From Canna indica (lineage: Eukaryota; Streptophyta; Magnoliopsida; Zingiberales; Cannaceae), in assembly GCA_034359265.1 (NCBI GenBank), contig CP136896.1, positions 21,855,501-21,919,500 on the forward strand: a DNA stretch of 64,000 bases, read 5' to 3'. Below the pieces are notes generated by a model that saw only the letters and a program-made list of their open reading frames with translations, did not search any database and had not been told where the DNA came from. A program made the position numbers and the translations under genes. This document shows, in pieces, positions 1 through 11,658 of the stretch. Within the stretch, counting starts at the first letter, position 1. Each line of letters starts with the position of its first letter.

Positions 1-375
1 CCATGGCAACTAAGCATCTAACATGGGGATTTGGTAAGACATTTAATTCTAAAATATAGATATATTCTTGCCTATTTCCAATGAACATGATATCATTTGA
101 AGGTGCACTTCTAATGATACATTTTGATGCTTCAAAAATAATAATGTATCCATTGTCACATAATATGCTAATCAAGTTATGTTTTAACCCATCAACCAAT
201 AAAACATTCTTAATGCATGGGTAAGGGAGTATACCTATGTCACCAATGCCAACAATCTTACCTTTGGCATTGTCTCCAAATGTGACATGTCCACCATCTT
301 TGCTTAATAGGGTTGCAAATAAGTTGATGTCACCCGTCATATGCTTTGAGCAACCGCTATCCAATATCCAAGTGC
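1..375 (-). pseudogene. Copia A pol, protease and pre-integrase start (partial)
   Basis: Read on the minus strand, this stretch begins with WILDSGCSKHMTGD, the copia aspartic protease active-site motif (DSG) followed by the usual conserved Met-Thr-Gly-Asp. It continues open to the window edge through a typical pre-integrase stretch (HVTFGD, then VLLVDGLKHNLISI). The product would cut the Gag-Pol precursor inside the virus-like particle. The frame is not continuous with the upstream zinc-knuckle region: a frameshift lies between WVPKM (about 410-440) and WILDSG. An in-frame TGA also ends the knuckle segment at 477. The remainder of pol is outside the window. Confidence 0.8.
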
Positions 376-476
376 TTCTATTTGCTTGAGGATGCTTCTC
401 CGTCTATAAAAGGAGAAGAAACCATCTTAGGTACCCAAATTTTCTTGGGTCCTTGAGTGTTAGTCATTTTGGGAAC

Positions 477-1986
477 TCATGTAAATCTTGCATGTGGGTT
501 CCTCATCAAAGCACACTCCTTGGCCATATGGCCAAATATGCCACAAGAAAAGCAATTTTCATTAAATTTTCTTCTAGTATGTGTGTGAGCATGGGAGTGT
601 GATGATTTTTTTTTATGGACAACCTTAGGCATGACATTTTGTATAGTTGTCATCTTTTTATTAAGCATGCAAAGTTCCTTTTTCAATGTTAGCATGCTAT
701 TATTCAAATGCTCTACTTGATCACTTAAATACTTGTTTTCATTTTCTAATTTTTGGTTGTCAATTTCTAAGTCAAGTTAGCTTTCTCTATGGTGCATGTT
801 TCTTCCTTAAGGGTGTCTACTTCTTTTCTTAAGGCATTGCATGAAAGTAAAAGGATTTATTATCCTTTTTAAGGTCTCTAGATTTTCTCCTAATGGCATT
901 AAATTCATCATGCATTTGTTCAAATTCAGTTTCTAGTTCTTCTTGAGTAAAAGAAACTTCACCGAAAGTAAACCTTACCTCATCATCATTTGCCATCAAG
1001 CAAAGATTTACTTTTTCATTCTTTGCTTCTTCTTCACTCGATGAGGCCTCACTTTCATCCCACGTGGCCATCATTGCCTTGTTCTTCTTCTTATACTTTT
1101 CCTTTTTGTGAGGGTTGGAGGTGGAGGCCATCTTGAGAAGTGGGCAATCTCTCCTTAGATGCCCGGTCTTGTTGCAATTGTAGCATGTGTAGCCTCCTCT
1201 TCCCTTCCTCATGCCTCCCCTCATGAAACTCATGAATCTTCTTGCTAGCATCGCCATTTCTTCAAGATCATCTGTCTCTTCCTTAGATGATGATGACTCT
1301 TCTGCTCGATGTGATGCTTTTAAGGCGATGGTCTTGCCTTTGGGGGCATCTTCCTCTTGGTATTGCTTCATGTGGGTCTCATGTGTCATGACAAACCCAA
1401 TGAGCTCAGTAATCTTCAAGGTACTCAAGTTCTTAGCTTCCATGATTATTGTGACCTTGGGCTCCCAAGATTTTGGAAGGGAACGGAGGAGCTTCCTTAC
1501 CTTCTCCTCTTCCCTTATTTCTCTGCCAAGGTTAGCTAAGTCATTTGTAATATTTTGAAATCTAGCATGCATGGCATCAATGGATTCATGTGATAACATC
1601 TTAAACATTTCATAGTCATGCATGAGTAGATTTATTTTGGATTCCTTTACTTGTGAAGTCCCTTTATGTGTGGTCTCTAGGACCTTCCATAATTCATATG
1701 CGGACTTACAGGTAAAAATCCTATTGAATTCATTAATTGATAGGCCACAATATAATGCATTGACGGCCTTTGCATTTGCATTGAAGAGTCTAATCTCTTC
1801 TTGGTCCCATTTATCCATATCCTTATTGGGTTGCTTATACTCTACTAAAATCATCCTCCGTACATCCATGCCTAGAGATTGTAGAAAGCCATTCATGCAG
1901 ATCTTCCAGTAGGCATAGTTGTTTCCATCGAATAGTGGTGGAGTATGAGTAGAGGACCCTTGAGCTAATTGGATTTCACTAGACAT
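477..1986 (-). pseudogene. Copia A gag (UBN2-type), frameshifted
   Basis: Capsid and nucleocapsid protein of a copia retrotransposon. The main reading frame starts at the ATG at 1986-1984 and runs 385 codons to 829. It has a DUF4219/UBN2-type gag core (FDGNNYAYWKICMNGF near residue 20), then a zinc knuckle CYNCNKTGHLRRDC near residue 270, and an acidic, coiled-coil-prone C-terminus. Near 835 the frame is lost. The neighbouring frame continues with helical heptads (MLTLKKELCMLNKKM) and a second knuckle CFSCGIFGHMAKEC ending at a TGA at 477. Two knuckles separated by a coiled coil is the same layout as Copia B. The start lies about 50 bases after the primer-binding site, as expected. Confident as gag; not functional as it stands. 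Confidence 0.85.
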
Positions 1987-2043
1987 CTTAATTTGTAGGG
2001 AAGATGGTTAAATCTTGACCTACGATCTTGCTCTGATACCAAT

Positions 2044-3472
2044 TGTTGTATGAAACCCAACACTAGAAGGGGGGTTGAATAGTGTTTGTCCCCTTTTTTT
2101 GTATATTTTTCTTTTTACTCAATTTTAGCTCAACTTAAGTGCAAGTGTTTCCTAACAATAGATGTGATCAAATATTAATGACAATGATAGGCAAACAAGA
2201 AAGCAATGCAAACAAGAATAATTATAGTGGTTCGGCCAACTGCCTACTCCACTACCTTGGCTCCTCACCAAGGATTTCTAACCACTACTTTATAGAGATT
2301 ATGTTTCCCTTTGAATACACTGAGGATACTCTTCTCACCACTCTGAGAACCCCTCAATCCTATTCACCTAGGCAAAACATAATTTTACAAAGTTTTCCCT
2401 AAGTGTTTCCCTAGCACACCTAGCAGTTATTACAGATGGAAAACAAGTTTCAAATAAACTTCAAATACAATGGAAAGAGCTTAAGAATTTAAAGATGAAC
2501 CAAAGCTCCTTTACCAAGCCTTCGGGAAGATGACTCTTTGAGTTGCAGCAGAGTTGAGGGGCAGGGAAGCAGGCGCTCAAAGAATGTTGTCGACGGAGGC
2601 GAAGGGCGCGCAGCAAATCAATTCTTATGAAGACTCAAATCACTTCTTTAATGCTCAATAAAATATCCAAGAAGGTTTAAAGAAGTTAGGTGAGGGGTAT
2701 TTATAACCCCTCAGCCGAACGGAACGTTCAACGAGCGAAAAAATAGTCGTTGACGCCATACAGTCGATCGTCGGTCGACCGACTGATCAATCGCCAATGC
2801 GACCACTGGTTTATGTGAGTTCTCGGTCGATCGACTGGTCGACCGACTATCGCAAATCTATCGATCCCACATTCGATCGACCGAATCAGTGGAGCCAGGG
2901 TTACTCGACTTGTGATCTCTAATTCGGTCGACCAATCGGTCGACCAATGAGCATTCTGCCAATTTTTCGATTCGGTCGATCGACCGACGCAACCCTCTGT
3001 GATTTCAACTTCAGTCGACCGACAAGTTGACCGAATGGCTACTACCACTTCTTCGCATCATTCGGTCGACTGACTGGTCGACCGAACTGGCTGCTGCCAA
3101 GGATACTACCTTGTTCGGTCGACCGACCGATCGATCGAACTCAGGCTGAGGCTGACTTCTACTTGATTTTGTTACATGCTTTTTTTATGGGTTTAGTTAC
3201 CAAGTTTTAACTTGGATAACTTTACAATTTGGCTTGGGATAAACTCATCCTAGAGGTATATTACATGATCTCTACTTGATCTAAGGCCCGAGCCTTTCTT
3301 TGACGTTTTCTTCTTCAATTTCTTTGACGGTCTTTTCTTTTGATTCGTTTGAACGAATTTGGCATGCTTATCACAACCTCAACCTGAACTCAAAACTTCA
3401 CATATGGATTAGGTACTTGTTTGTTATCATCAAAATAAAGATCGAGGCTTAAGAGAGACCCTTAAGCCAATA
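2044..3472 (-). repeat. Copia A 5' LTR
   Basis: About 1.43 kb LTR bounded by TG at 2044 and a degenerate TA at 3472, with the primer-binding site directly beside the 2044 end. A TATA-like TTATAAATA lies at about 2697-2706 on the minus strand. Upstream of it (2757-3143) are at least eight clusters of the palindrome GGTCGACC with TCGGTCGACCGA-type flanks. The region contains short open frames, but they are made of this repeat and are not genes. Confidence 0.8.
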
Positions 3473-3498
3473 ATTTTCTTTCTGGTGATTCCAGATTG

Positions 3499-3881
3499 AT
3501 GGAGGCCTTTAATGCCGCATGGAGCGGTAGTGGCAGCAACTCCACAGAGCGCCGAGGCCGAGGACGAGGCTGGGGCTGGGGTCATGGGAGACCACCGCAT
3601 GCCCAAGTGGAGGTGGGACATGATCCCATGATTGTGCAGTTACAGGCCCAAGTGGCTGAGCTGACTGAGGCACTCCGTAGGGAGCAAGAACTAAGGCAGC
3701 ATCCACAACCGGTGTCGACAGGACCCGCAGTACCGGAGGTTGTCCAACTAGTGGCACTGGTGATCAGAGTTCCCAGAGCACCCACATATGCAGATTTTGT
3801 CGCATTCAGGCCACCGGAGTATACAGGGACAGATCAGTGGGTGGAGGTCACCAATTTCCTAGGGGACTGCTATAATCTGTG
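3499..3881 (+). pseudogene. Gypsy G1 gag, N-terminal segment
   Basis: The ATG at 3499 opens a frame reading MEAFNAAWSGSGSNSTERR, then a Gly/Arg-rich stretch and a short coiled coil (QLQAQVAELTEALRREQEL). It ends in the retrotransposon-gag start YADFVAFRPPEYTGTDQWVEVTNFLGDCYNL, where Copia B interrupts it after 3881. Gag forms the particle that packages element RNA. The frame is intact over this stretch but severed from the next segment at 13014. The upstream leader is cut by Copia A at 3472/3473, so any primer-binding site is out of view. Confidence 0.8.
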
Positions 3882-6880
3882 TGTTGGCTTTAGGTTTTCA
3901 ACCTTGGTCTTAATCTCTTAATCTCGGTTTTGATGATAACAAACATGGAACTAATATTTCATCGAGAAATCTTTCAGGTTCCATATCGATTAGCGTTCGA
4001 TGTCATCGATCGGAAAAATCGGAAGAAATCGAAAAATCGGAAGGACATTGATCGTCACGCTCGGGTTCATCGCGAAACATCTCAAAGATCGACGTATGCA
4101 CCAAAGACATATTGGACGAGCCCAAAGATCACATGCAAAGCTCTCCAAGTTGATGCTCATTGAAAGCCGAAACCCGAAAATGAACCGCGGAAGAAGAAGG
4201 TTGAAGAAATCAAATTCAGCCTAGGTTCGGTCGACCGGGCGGTCGACCGAATATAGGTAAAAAGTGGCAGTAGCCATCGTAAAGGCTACGTCAGTAGACC
4301 GATCGGTCGACCAACCGAAGGTAAAAAAAAGGACAGTAGCTACTTCAGTCGATCGGTCGGTTGACCGACCGAGGCCAAATATTGGCAGTAGCTTCGTCGG
4401 TCGACCGTGTTGGCTTTAGGTTTTCAACCTTAGCCTTAATCTCGGTTTTGATGGTTTTGATGATAACAAACATGGGACTAATGATTTCATTGAGAATATA
4501 TTTCAGGTTCCATATCAATTAGCGTTTGATGTCCTCGATCGGAAAAATCGGAGAAATCAGAAATCGAAAGGACATTGATCGTCGCGCTCGGGTTCATCGT
4601 GGAAAGTTTCTCGGAGATCGACGAGTACACCAAAGTCGCTTGGACGAGTCAAAAGATCACGTCAAAAGCTCTCCAAGATGATGCTCATTGAAAGCCGAAA
4701 CCTAGAAACGAAGTGCGAAAGAAATAGGTTGAAGTAATAAACTTCAACCTAGGTTCGGTCGACCGAATGAAGGTAAAAAGTAGCAGAGCTACTTCGGTCG
4801 ACCGGGCGGTCGACTGATGGAAGCCCAAAATGGGTAGTAGCTCGGGCGGTTGACCCGTCGGTCGACCGACCTGCGGATACCCGAGACACGAGATCACATC
4901 GATCAACCGAAGGCCGGGAATGAACAATGGCGTTTGGCGATTGACCCGTCGGTCGACCGACCACGGGGAGAATTGCAGCAGTCGAAAGACCAGTCGACCA
5001 ACCATTCAATCGGCGGTCTGTAACGGATAGTTTTCTATCCATTGAATAATCGTTTCTTCAGCGGGGTATAAATATACCATCATATGATTCTTTTAACAAC
5101 TGTTCTTGACTTCCACAGCCTTCATTGAGCATTCTAAGAGGAAGATTTGAAGCCTTCCAAAAAGCTTGCGTTGCTTCTCTGTTAGCGATATTTTCTTCAA
5201 GCGTACAAGCTCTGCTGCCTCAACTCGGGAATTGATTCGAGTTCTACCTCCTGAAGAGTTGAAGGCTCCAAGGCTTGGAAAAGAGCACGAAATCTTGGTT
5301 TCATTTTAAGCTCTTTTCAATTGTAATTTTATCTATTATTTGAACTGATTTTAAATTTGTTTGCGTGAAGACCTTGTGTTAGGTCTATTGTGTAGAAGTG
5401 GTATCCTTAATGAAAAGGAGTAAAGCCACTTGTGTAAACGTAGTGTTTACTAGGATTAGTTTAGTTGTCCCTTAGAGTTGAGGTAGAAGAGGACTCTCGA
5501 TAAGAAGGCGGTGACTTCCGGGTGTGGAAGTGCCTTAGGTCGAGAGTGCGTCTCTTCGGTAAAAAGTCCTCGTGTGTAAGGGAAACGTAAATTAATCTAG
5601 TAAAACTAGTTTGAAAATCCTAAGCGGGGCCGGTGCTTAGGTAGTGGAGTAGACAATGGGGTCGAACCACTATAAATCATCTGTGTTTGCATTGCTTTTA
5701 ATTGTTTGTTTTATTTGCTTGATTATTTATCGCTTCCGCATCCAATCGTAAAATCGCAAATTGTCTAAACCAATCTAAGTAAATGATTAAATTGGATTTA
5801 GGTTAATCAATTTAGTAAACACACTATTCACCCCCCCTCTAGTGTCGTCATTTCGCCCACAGACCGGACTGCGTATCGCTAAAGGCGCAACCTGTGTCAG
5901 TCGACCGATAGGTCGACCAAATGTGGGATCGATTGTTTTGTGTCTGGGCAGTCGACCCGTTGGTCGACCGCACACAGAGAGGAAGGCAGCGGTCATTCAA
6001 GCGGTCGATCGGTCGGTCGACCGACCAATCGACCGAACATCTACAACAGATAGTTTTCTATCCGTTGAGTTGTCGTTTCTTTGAGAGGCTATAAATATCA
6101 TTCATCTAACCTCTCTAATCCCTTCCTTGACTTCTACAGACTTTATTGAGCAATTAAAATGAAGTTTTTGAGCCTTCCAAAGATCGATTAAGCGCGCTCT
6201 GCTCCTCCGTCAAAATCTGCTTCAAGCGCGCACTCTGTCTCAACTCAGGATTTGATTCGAGTTCATCTACTGGGCGAGTTGAAGGCATCAAAGGCTTGGA
6301 AAAGAGTTGTGGTTCCTCTCTTATTTCTTGAGCTCTTTTGATTGTATTTTAATGTTTATTTGAACTTGTTTTGTTTGAATTTGTGCGTGTGAAGACCTAG
6401 GTTGTTTAGGTCTTGTGTGGAAGTGGTTACCTTGTTGTGAAGGTGTAAAGTCACTTGTGTAAACTTAGTTTTACTAGGATTAGGTGAGGTTTCCTTAGGG
6501 TTGAGGTGGAAGAGTGCTCTCGGTAAGAAGGCGGTGACTTCCGGGTGTGGAGGTGCCTTAGGTCGAGAGTGCGACTCTTCGAGTCAAAGTCCTCATTGTA
6601 AGGGAAACAAGAATTAATCTAGTAAACCTAGTTTGGAAATCCTAAGTGGGGTGCTTAGGTAGTGGAGTAGGCTTTGGGGCCGAACCACTATAAATTCTCG
6701 TGTTTGCATTGATAACTTGTGTGTATTTATTGCTTTATCATATATCGCTTTCGCATCTAATCATTCAATTGTAAATTGCCTAAACAATTTAAGTAAATGA
6801 TTAAAATCGAAATTGAGGCTAATTGAATTAGTAAACATACTATTCACCCCCCCCCCTCTAGTGTTGGCATTTCGCCTACA
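3882..6880 (+). repeat. Copia B 5' LTR (interrupted)
   Basis: LTR sequence at 3882-4407 and 5867-6880, split by the solo LTR. The break falls inside a GGTCGACC palindrome, and the flanking GACCG is duplicated. A TATA-like CTATAAATATC is at about 6088-6098, preceded by palindromes and by a small hairpin (GATAG-TTTT-CTATC, about 6050). Compared with the 3' LTR it retains about 170 bases (roughly 6553-6722) that are missing there; the missing block is bounded by short GTGT repeats. The 3' end TTCGCCTACA abuts the primer-binding site. Confidence 0.9.
4408..5861 (+). mobile_element. Solo LTR of a Copia B-related family, nested in the Copia B 5' LTR
   Basis: A 1454-bp LTR starting TGTTGGCTTTAGG and ending GCCCACA, with the perfect TSD GACCG on each side (4403-4407 and 5862-5866). 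No internal region or second LTR is present, so it is a solo LTR of the kind left by unequal recombination between two LTRs. It shows the family layout: GGTCGACC palindromes at 4755-5010, the mini-hairpin GGATAG-TTTT-CTATCC near 5027-5042, and TATAAATATA near 5068. It is clearly related to the host LTR but diverged from it. Confidence 0.93.
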
Positions 6881-6948
6881 TTTGGTATCAGAGCGGGTCG
6901 TAGATTGAGATTTCACTGTCTCCTCTACATCTAGCCTCAATCCGGAAA

Positions 6949-8405
6949 ATGACACTAGAGTCGGTAGCATCTTCACCTCCTAGGTTCGATGAGTATAACT
7001 TTGGTCTTTGGAAGGGTAGAATGTACACTTTCCTAAAGACTCAAGATATAGGTGTTTTTAATATGGTAAAGTCAAAATACATAGAACCTAAGGAAAATAT
7101 GAATGCATGGACCCAAGAACAAATCGATATGTTTGAATTAAATGCTAAAGCTACAAACTGCATCTTTTGTTCTTTGGAAAATAATGTCTTTGAAAAGATC
7201 ATGCATTGTACTTAATTCCATATTCGATATTTGGGCTACCTTAAACATGCTTTATAATTATGCAAAAATTGAAGAGCTCCATACGTTTGATGAGGGGAGT
7301 GATGACAATTGTCATCCACCCAATACTAATATGGTTTTTGAAGCCCATAGTGCCTCTAGTCATAGGAGCACTAAAAGTCGGAAAAGGAATGTGATTTGTC
7401 ATGTGTGCAACGAAAAAGGGCATGTGAAGAAGAACTGCCCAACCACGAAAAATAAGGCAAAGAGAAGGTCAAATGCTTCAACATCATCCTACTCAAGTGA
7501 AGCATTCTCCTTTCATGACTATGAAACCATCTCAAAGGAATGCCTCATGAATGATAACAATGAGGTACACTCCACTTCTTCTAGTCATGTTAATAATAAT
7601 GATAGTATTAACTCATCTAGTTCTCATGATTTTGATGAATTGATGGATGAGTATAAAAATATGTATGCCTTGCTCTTGAAAAAGGATAAGAAAAACAAAA
7701 GGATTAAAAATGAGAATTCAAGACTTAGTTCATATATGCATGCTCTAGAATTAGAAAATGAGAAATTAAAATCTAGCTCATTTGATCCTTGTCATGATAT
7801 GTTGAAACTTGAGCTTAAGGACTTAAAGCTCGAAAATGAAAACTTGAAAAATGATTTCAAAATTGAGAATGAGATTTTGAAAAATGAAAACTCAAAAATC
7901 AAAAAAGGAAATTATATGTTGAAATCTCAAATGCATGCTTTACACAACTCCATGATTGATTTGAAAAATGAGATTCTAAACCTAAACAAAAAAATGAATG
8001 AAATGAAAATATTTCCTCATTTAAGAATTTTAATAGAAATGATTTTTCAAAAAGGAATGTTCATGCTAATGTTAAATCTCATGTTAAACATTCCACTTTT
8101 GAACCTCATGATCATAACAAGAGGAATGTGATGTTTCCAAGAATGCGCATACTCATCATGTTTCACATGACAAGAATTCTAATAATAAAGCTCATGTCCA
8201 CAGCAAAAATAAAAAGAAATTTAATGGACATTGCTTTTGTTGTGGTATATATGATCATGTCATTCATGATTGTGCATTTAAAAGAAATCCAAGTGTTGCT
8301 GAGACACTTTGGATCCCTAAGTCATCTAACCCCCAAGGATCCAAAGTAATTTGGGTACCAAAGATCTCATCTTCTATTCTAGGGGGAGCTACCACACAAG
8401 GGTGA
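6949..8405 (+). pseudogene. Copia B gag, internally deleted and frameshifted
   Basis: Starts at the ATG at 6949, 55 bases after the primer-binding site, with MTLESVASSPPRFDEYNFGLWKGRM, the N-terminus of a copia gag (DUF4219 type). The frame breaks at about 7215. The next frame continues at DIWATLNMLY, then jumps almost directly to a knuckle CHVCNEKGHVKKNC (about 7400-7440), so most of the UBN2 helical core is deleted. A long Lys/Glu/Asn-rich coiled coil follows (7640-8010). After another frame change comes a second knuckle CFCCGIYDHVIHDC (about 8235-8275) and WVPKISSSILGGATTQG to a TGA at 8405. The element stops where a protease would begin. It could not make a normal capsid as it stands. Confidence 0.8.
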
Positions 8406-11400
8406 AAGATTGATGACGTGTTGAAGTTGACCAAAGAGTTGAATGAAGAATCCTTTTATGGTTGCAACTTTAAGCTTTCACCTAGATGCCTTAGGTAAAA
8501 TTGGCATCAAATATTTTGGTATCATCTCCTTACTCTGGTTTGCCTTATTTAAGTTGGAGTTATGATATATATCTAATTTGAGTTGTTTTCCCCGCTCTTC
8601 TTAAAGAGTTCTTTATGAAATGATTTTTTATTTTGATTTCTCGATCTCTTCGGAGACCTATGTGGCCTGTAATGGGCCTAAGCGACCTTCCGGTTCTAAA
8701 TCGTAGGCTAATTGTGGCCTTTCGATTTTCAACCAATAGGAAGGGTTGGAGATCATGTTTTCATTAATATTACATTTGTGATCTCTTAAAATTCGTTTTG
8801 GTATCACTTGATTTTATTTAAAACGGATTTCAAATCATTTAGCAAAGTGATCTTTGATACTGATACTTGATGCGTCTCTTTGCTTTTTGGGTGAGTTAGC
8901 TTGCTAAGTAGCTATATTTTCTCTAAAATATTAGTGTAGCTTACTTGCAAGTTATAAGTATTTTAGGAAGACTAAGATTAGTTTGGCAAATTATCATGAA
9001 TAAGGTATAACTTCAATTAATTCAAAATCTTAGTGTTATACCTCAATGTTTAAGCTTAAATAATGTCTCAATATTCATGATTAGAATTGCATGTTAAACC
9101 CTTGAATTTTCATGAGTAGGTAAAAATCTTAGTACTTAGACAAATTTCATTGAATGAAACTTGCTCTAGGTTGATACTTACTATTAGAGACATTCCTTTA
9201 AGTCCAAACTAGTTAAATATGTTTAGGGATCTTATTCCTCAAATGTTTCACATCCTAAGATCTCTTTAGATTCATTTTGATATCATGTTAACCTCCTTAA
9301 AATGAATCTTTACTATCTAGCATAGGTTGCATTCTCTTTATGAAACTTTGCATTAAACTTGTGCTATTTAGTAAAATAGCTTGCTAGTTGGCATACTATT
9401 TCATTATGATACTAATGAAGCCTACTTGCAAGTTAAGAAAGTGATATAAACATTGGAAGGACATGCTATCATGAAGAAAAGTGAAAAGTAAATGATAAGT
9501 TTGGCAAATTTCTAAATACTAAGGTATGAATTTAATTTTGCAAAAAATTTAGTATAATAATTGAATATTCACATTTAATGATGTCTCTATACTCATGATT
9601 GTTTTTCCATGATAAATGTTTGAAGTTTTATGAGTATGCAAAATTTTGATAACTTAGGCAATTTCATGATATCTTGATTGAATGAAACTTGCTCTAGGTT
9701 AAAATTCTTATTAGAAACCTCATGTTGAGTAAACACCCAACAAACATGTTTAGATACACATATCACATGAGTCTAGATATTTAAAACTTAAAAATTCATG
9801 TCTAGATGGTCAAATACAATTGGTATCTCACTTTAGGGGACTTAAGCTTGAAAAGTTGGACTCAAGTCAATAAATCGACTTGGACATTTCATTTTAAGTC
9901 CAAACTTCATAAACATGTTTGGGAATAGGTATGACATGTTTCCATGCACTTAGAATGAGAAATTCATATGGATATGAATAAAATGACATAGAGGTCAATT
10001 CATGCTTACCTCTTTTGACCCAAGTTGACCCAAGTCAACAAGTTGACTTAAAGGTCTCATTTTCAATTCATATTTAAGAAATATATTTAAATTTACTCAT
10101 GTTAGGTATCCATAGGTTTAAGTTTGAAAAATCATGAGTAAATGATAAGATTGAAACTTGGCAAGTTTCATGAAAACTAGTTTAGTGTTGAATGAAACCA
10201 TGCTAGGTTGATATCTTGACTTAAGGACATAATTTTCATTCCAAACTTGACATACACTCTTTACATGACCATTATGTAGTGTCATGAAAGTTTGAATGAA
10301 AATTGAACATGTTTTGAAAAATAACTGAAAATTGCATTTCAATCTTAAAACAGTTTACTCAATGAATTTTAAAAAAAATAGAAAACTGATTTTGAGATGA
10401 TTCTTGAAGCTGCACTTTCATTGAAAATTCTAGGTTGTTAAGTAAAATTTTTGAAAAATCTCATCAAGAATCTGATTTATAGTAGAATTTTAAAGTTGGA
10501 TTTCAAAAATACAAAGTATCATCCTTCTTAAAACACTCATCCTTCTGATACTTTGATTTTTCTTCAAAAACTTTAAATGAAAACTCATGTATACCATTTT
10601 AATTACATTTCAAATATCATTCACACCATTACTTGACTAAAATCATTCATAGGAATGATTTTGATAATTTGAATGATAACTAGAAATATTCACCTTTTCA
10701 TTGAAAACAATATAGGATGAAAAATTATCTTAGAAAATCCATTTTGAGGTTCAAACTTGATACAAGCATTTCAAATGACCATTCAACAATTGGTATCAAA
10801 ATTTTCATCCAACAATTGATATCAAATATTTTTCGTCAAAAATATAATTTTGTATGAATTTAAAATTTTGATTTTTGAAATCTGGAAGTATATACCTTGA
10901 CCTAAGTCAACAAAGTGACTTAAAAATTTCATCTTAAGTCCAAACTTGATTCATAGACTTACATTCTCTCATGTTTGATGTCTAAATACCTAAATATGAG
11001 AAAAACATGAGTAGATAGCCAAATTTGATACTTCGCATATTTTATGGTTTCAAGCATACTTTGAATGAAATCAATCTAAGTTCATATTTTGATAATATGA
11101 CATTAGTTTCATTTCAAACTTGATATACATGTTTCATGTGACTATATATTTGTATTTTGAAAGTTTGAATGAAATTTAAAAATGTCATTAAAAAGATATG
11201 AGTACATTCATACTTGAGTACATACATGATTTAGTTTTGAATTCAAATATTTTGAACATATCATGTATGATTTAAGTTTCATATTAAATATTTGTTTTCC
11301 ATCCCTTTGGTTGAGATTGTCATGTTTCATAAAAAAATAATCTTTAGAGTCTCAACTTCATGAAAAAATATTTGTTCTTCATCCTTTTGACTAGATTGAC

Positions 11401-11658
11401 CTTTTTTTTTGTCCTTTTTGATTGATGTCAAAAGGAGGAGAAAAGTATATGTAAAAGGGGGAGAAAAGTATAAGATAAAGGGAGAGAAAATTATAGATAA
11501 AGGGGAGGAAAATATATGAGATCCATGCATATAGATAGTGGGAGTTTATTTTTATAAATATGCATGTTGATAGGGGGAGAAATCCCTTAGATGATATCCT
11601 CTATGTTTTAATGTTATATTTTCTCAAGGATGTTTGTCATCATCAAAAAGGGAGAGAT
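8406..11658 (+). repeat. Copia B non-coding interior with four diverged repeat units
   Basis: AT-rich sequence without a supportable gene on either strand. The motif block TTTGGCAAATT, then ATGTCTC-type sequence, then TGAATGAAACTTGCTCTAGGTT recurs in decayed form from about 8973, 9498, 10150 and 11017. A second recurring block is AAGTCAACAAGTTGACTT followed by CATTTTAAGTCCAAACTT, near 9850, 10035 and 10905. The stretch therefore grew by internal duplication. It ends in Mg/Ag-poor purine runs (GGGGGAG, GGAGAGAAAA) and the polypurine tract. Confidence 0.7.

Larger units (their letters stand above)
1..3472 (-). mobile_element. Copia A, partial LTR retrotransposon (SIRE-like by gag and LTR type)
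   Basis: Minus-strand Ty1/copia element whose 3' half lies beyond the left edge of the window. In element order it shows a 5' LTR (3472 down to 2044), a primer-binding site complementary to initiator Met tRNA (TGGTATCAGAGC read on the minus strand, about 2030-2041), gag with two zinc knuckles, then the protease and pre-integrase start of pol running off the window. Its LTR 3' end resembles that of Copia B (both have the CACTAGAnGGGGGG-type block), so the two are related families. The outer LTR end reads TA instead of CA on the plus strand, so the 3472 boundary is good to a few bases. It appears to be inserted in the leader of gypsy G1, but the TSD cannot be checked here. The SIRE assignment is inference. 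Confidence 0.85.

Noticed and set aside
1211..1912. Plus-strand frames opposite Copia A gag
   Set aside because: Shadows of the minus-strand gag, which has clear domains.
2728..3048. 106-codon minus-strand frame in the Copia A LTR, with similar frames at 4685-5042, 5787-6084 and 12099-12339
   Set aside because: Composed of translated GGTCGACC palindromes (Val-Asp-Arg/Ser-Thr-Asp repeats), open on both strands and located in LTR promoter regions.
9000..11300. Possible env-like third gene in Copia B
   Set aside because: SIRE-type elements can carry an env-like frame after pol, but no long frame or transmembrane pattern is present here; the region is decayed repeats.
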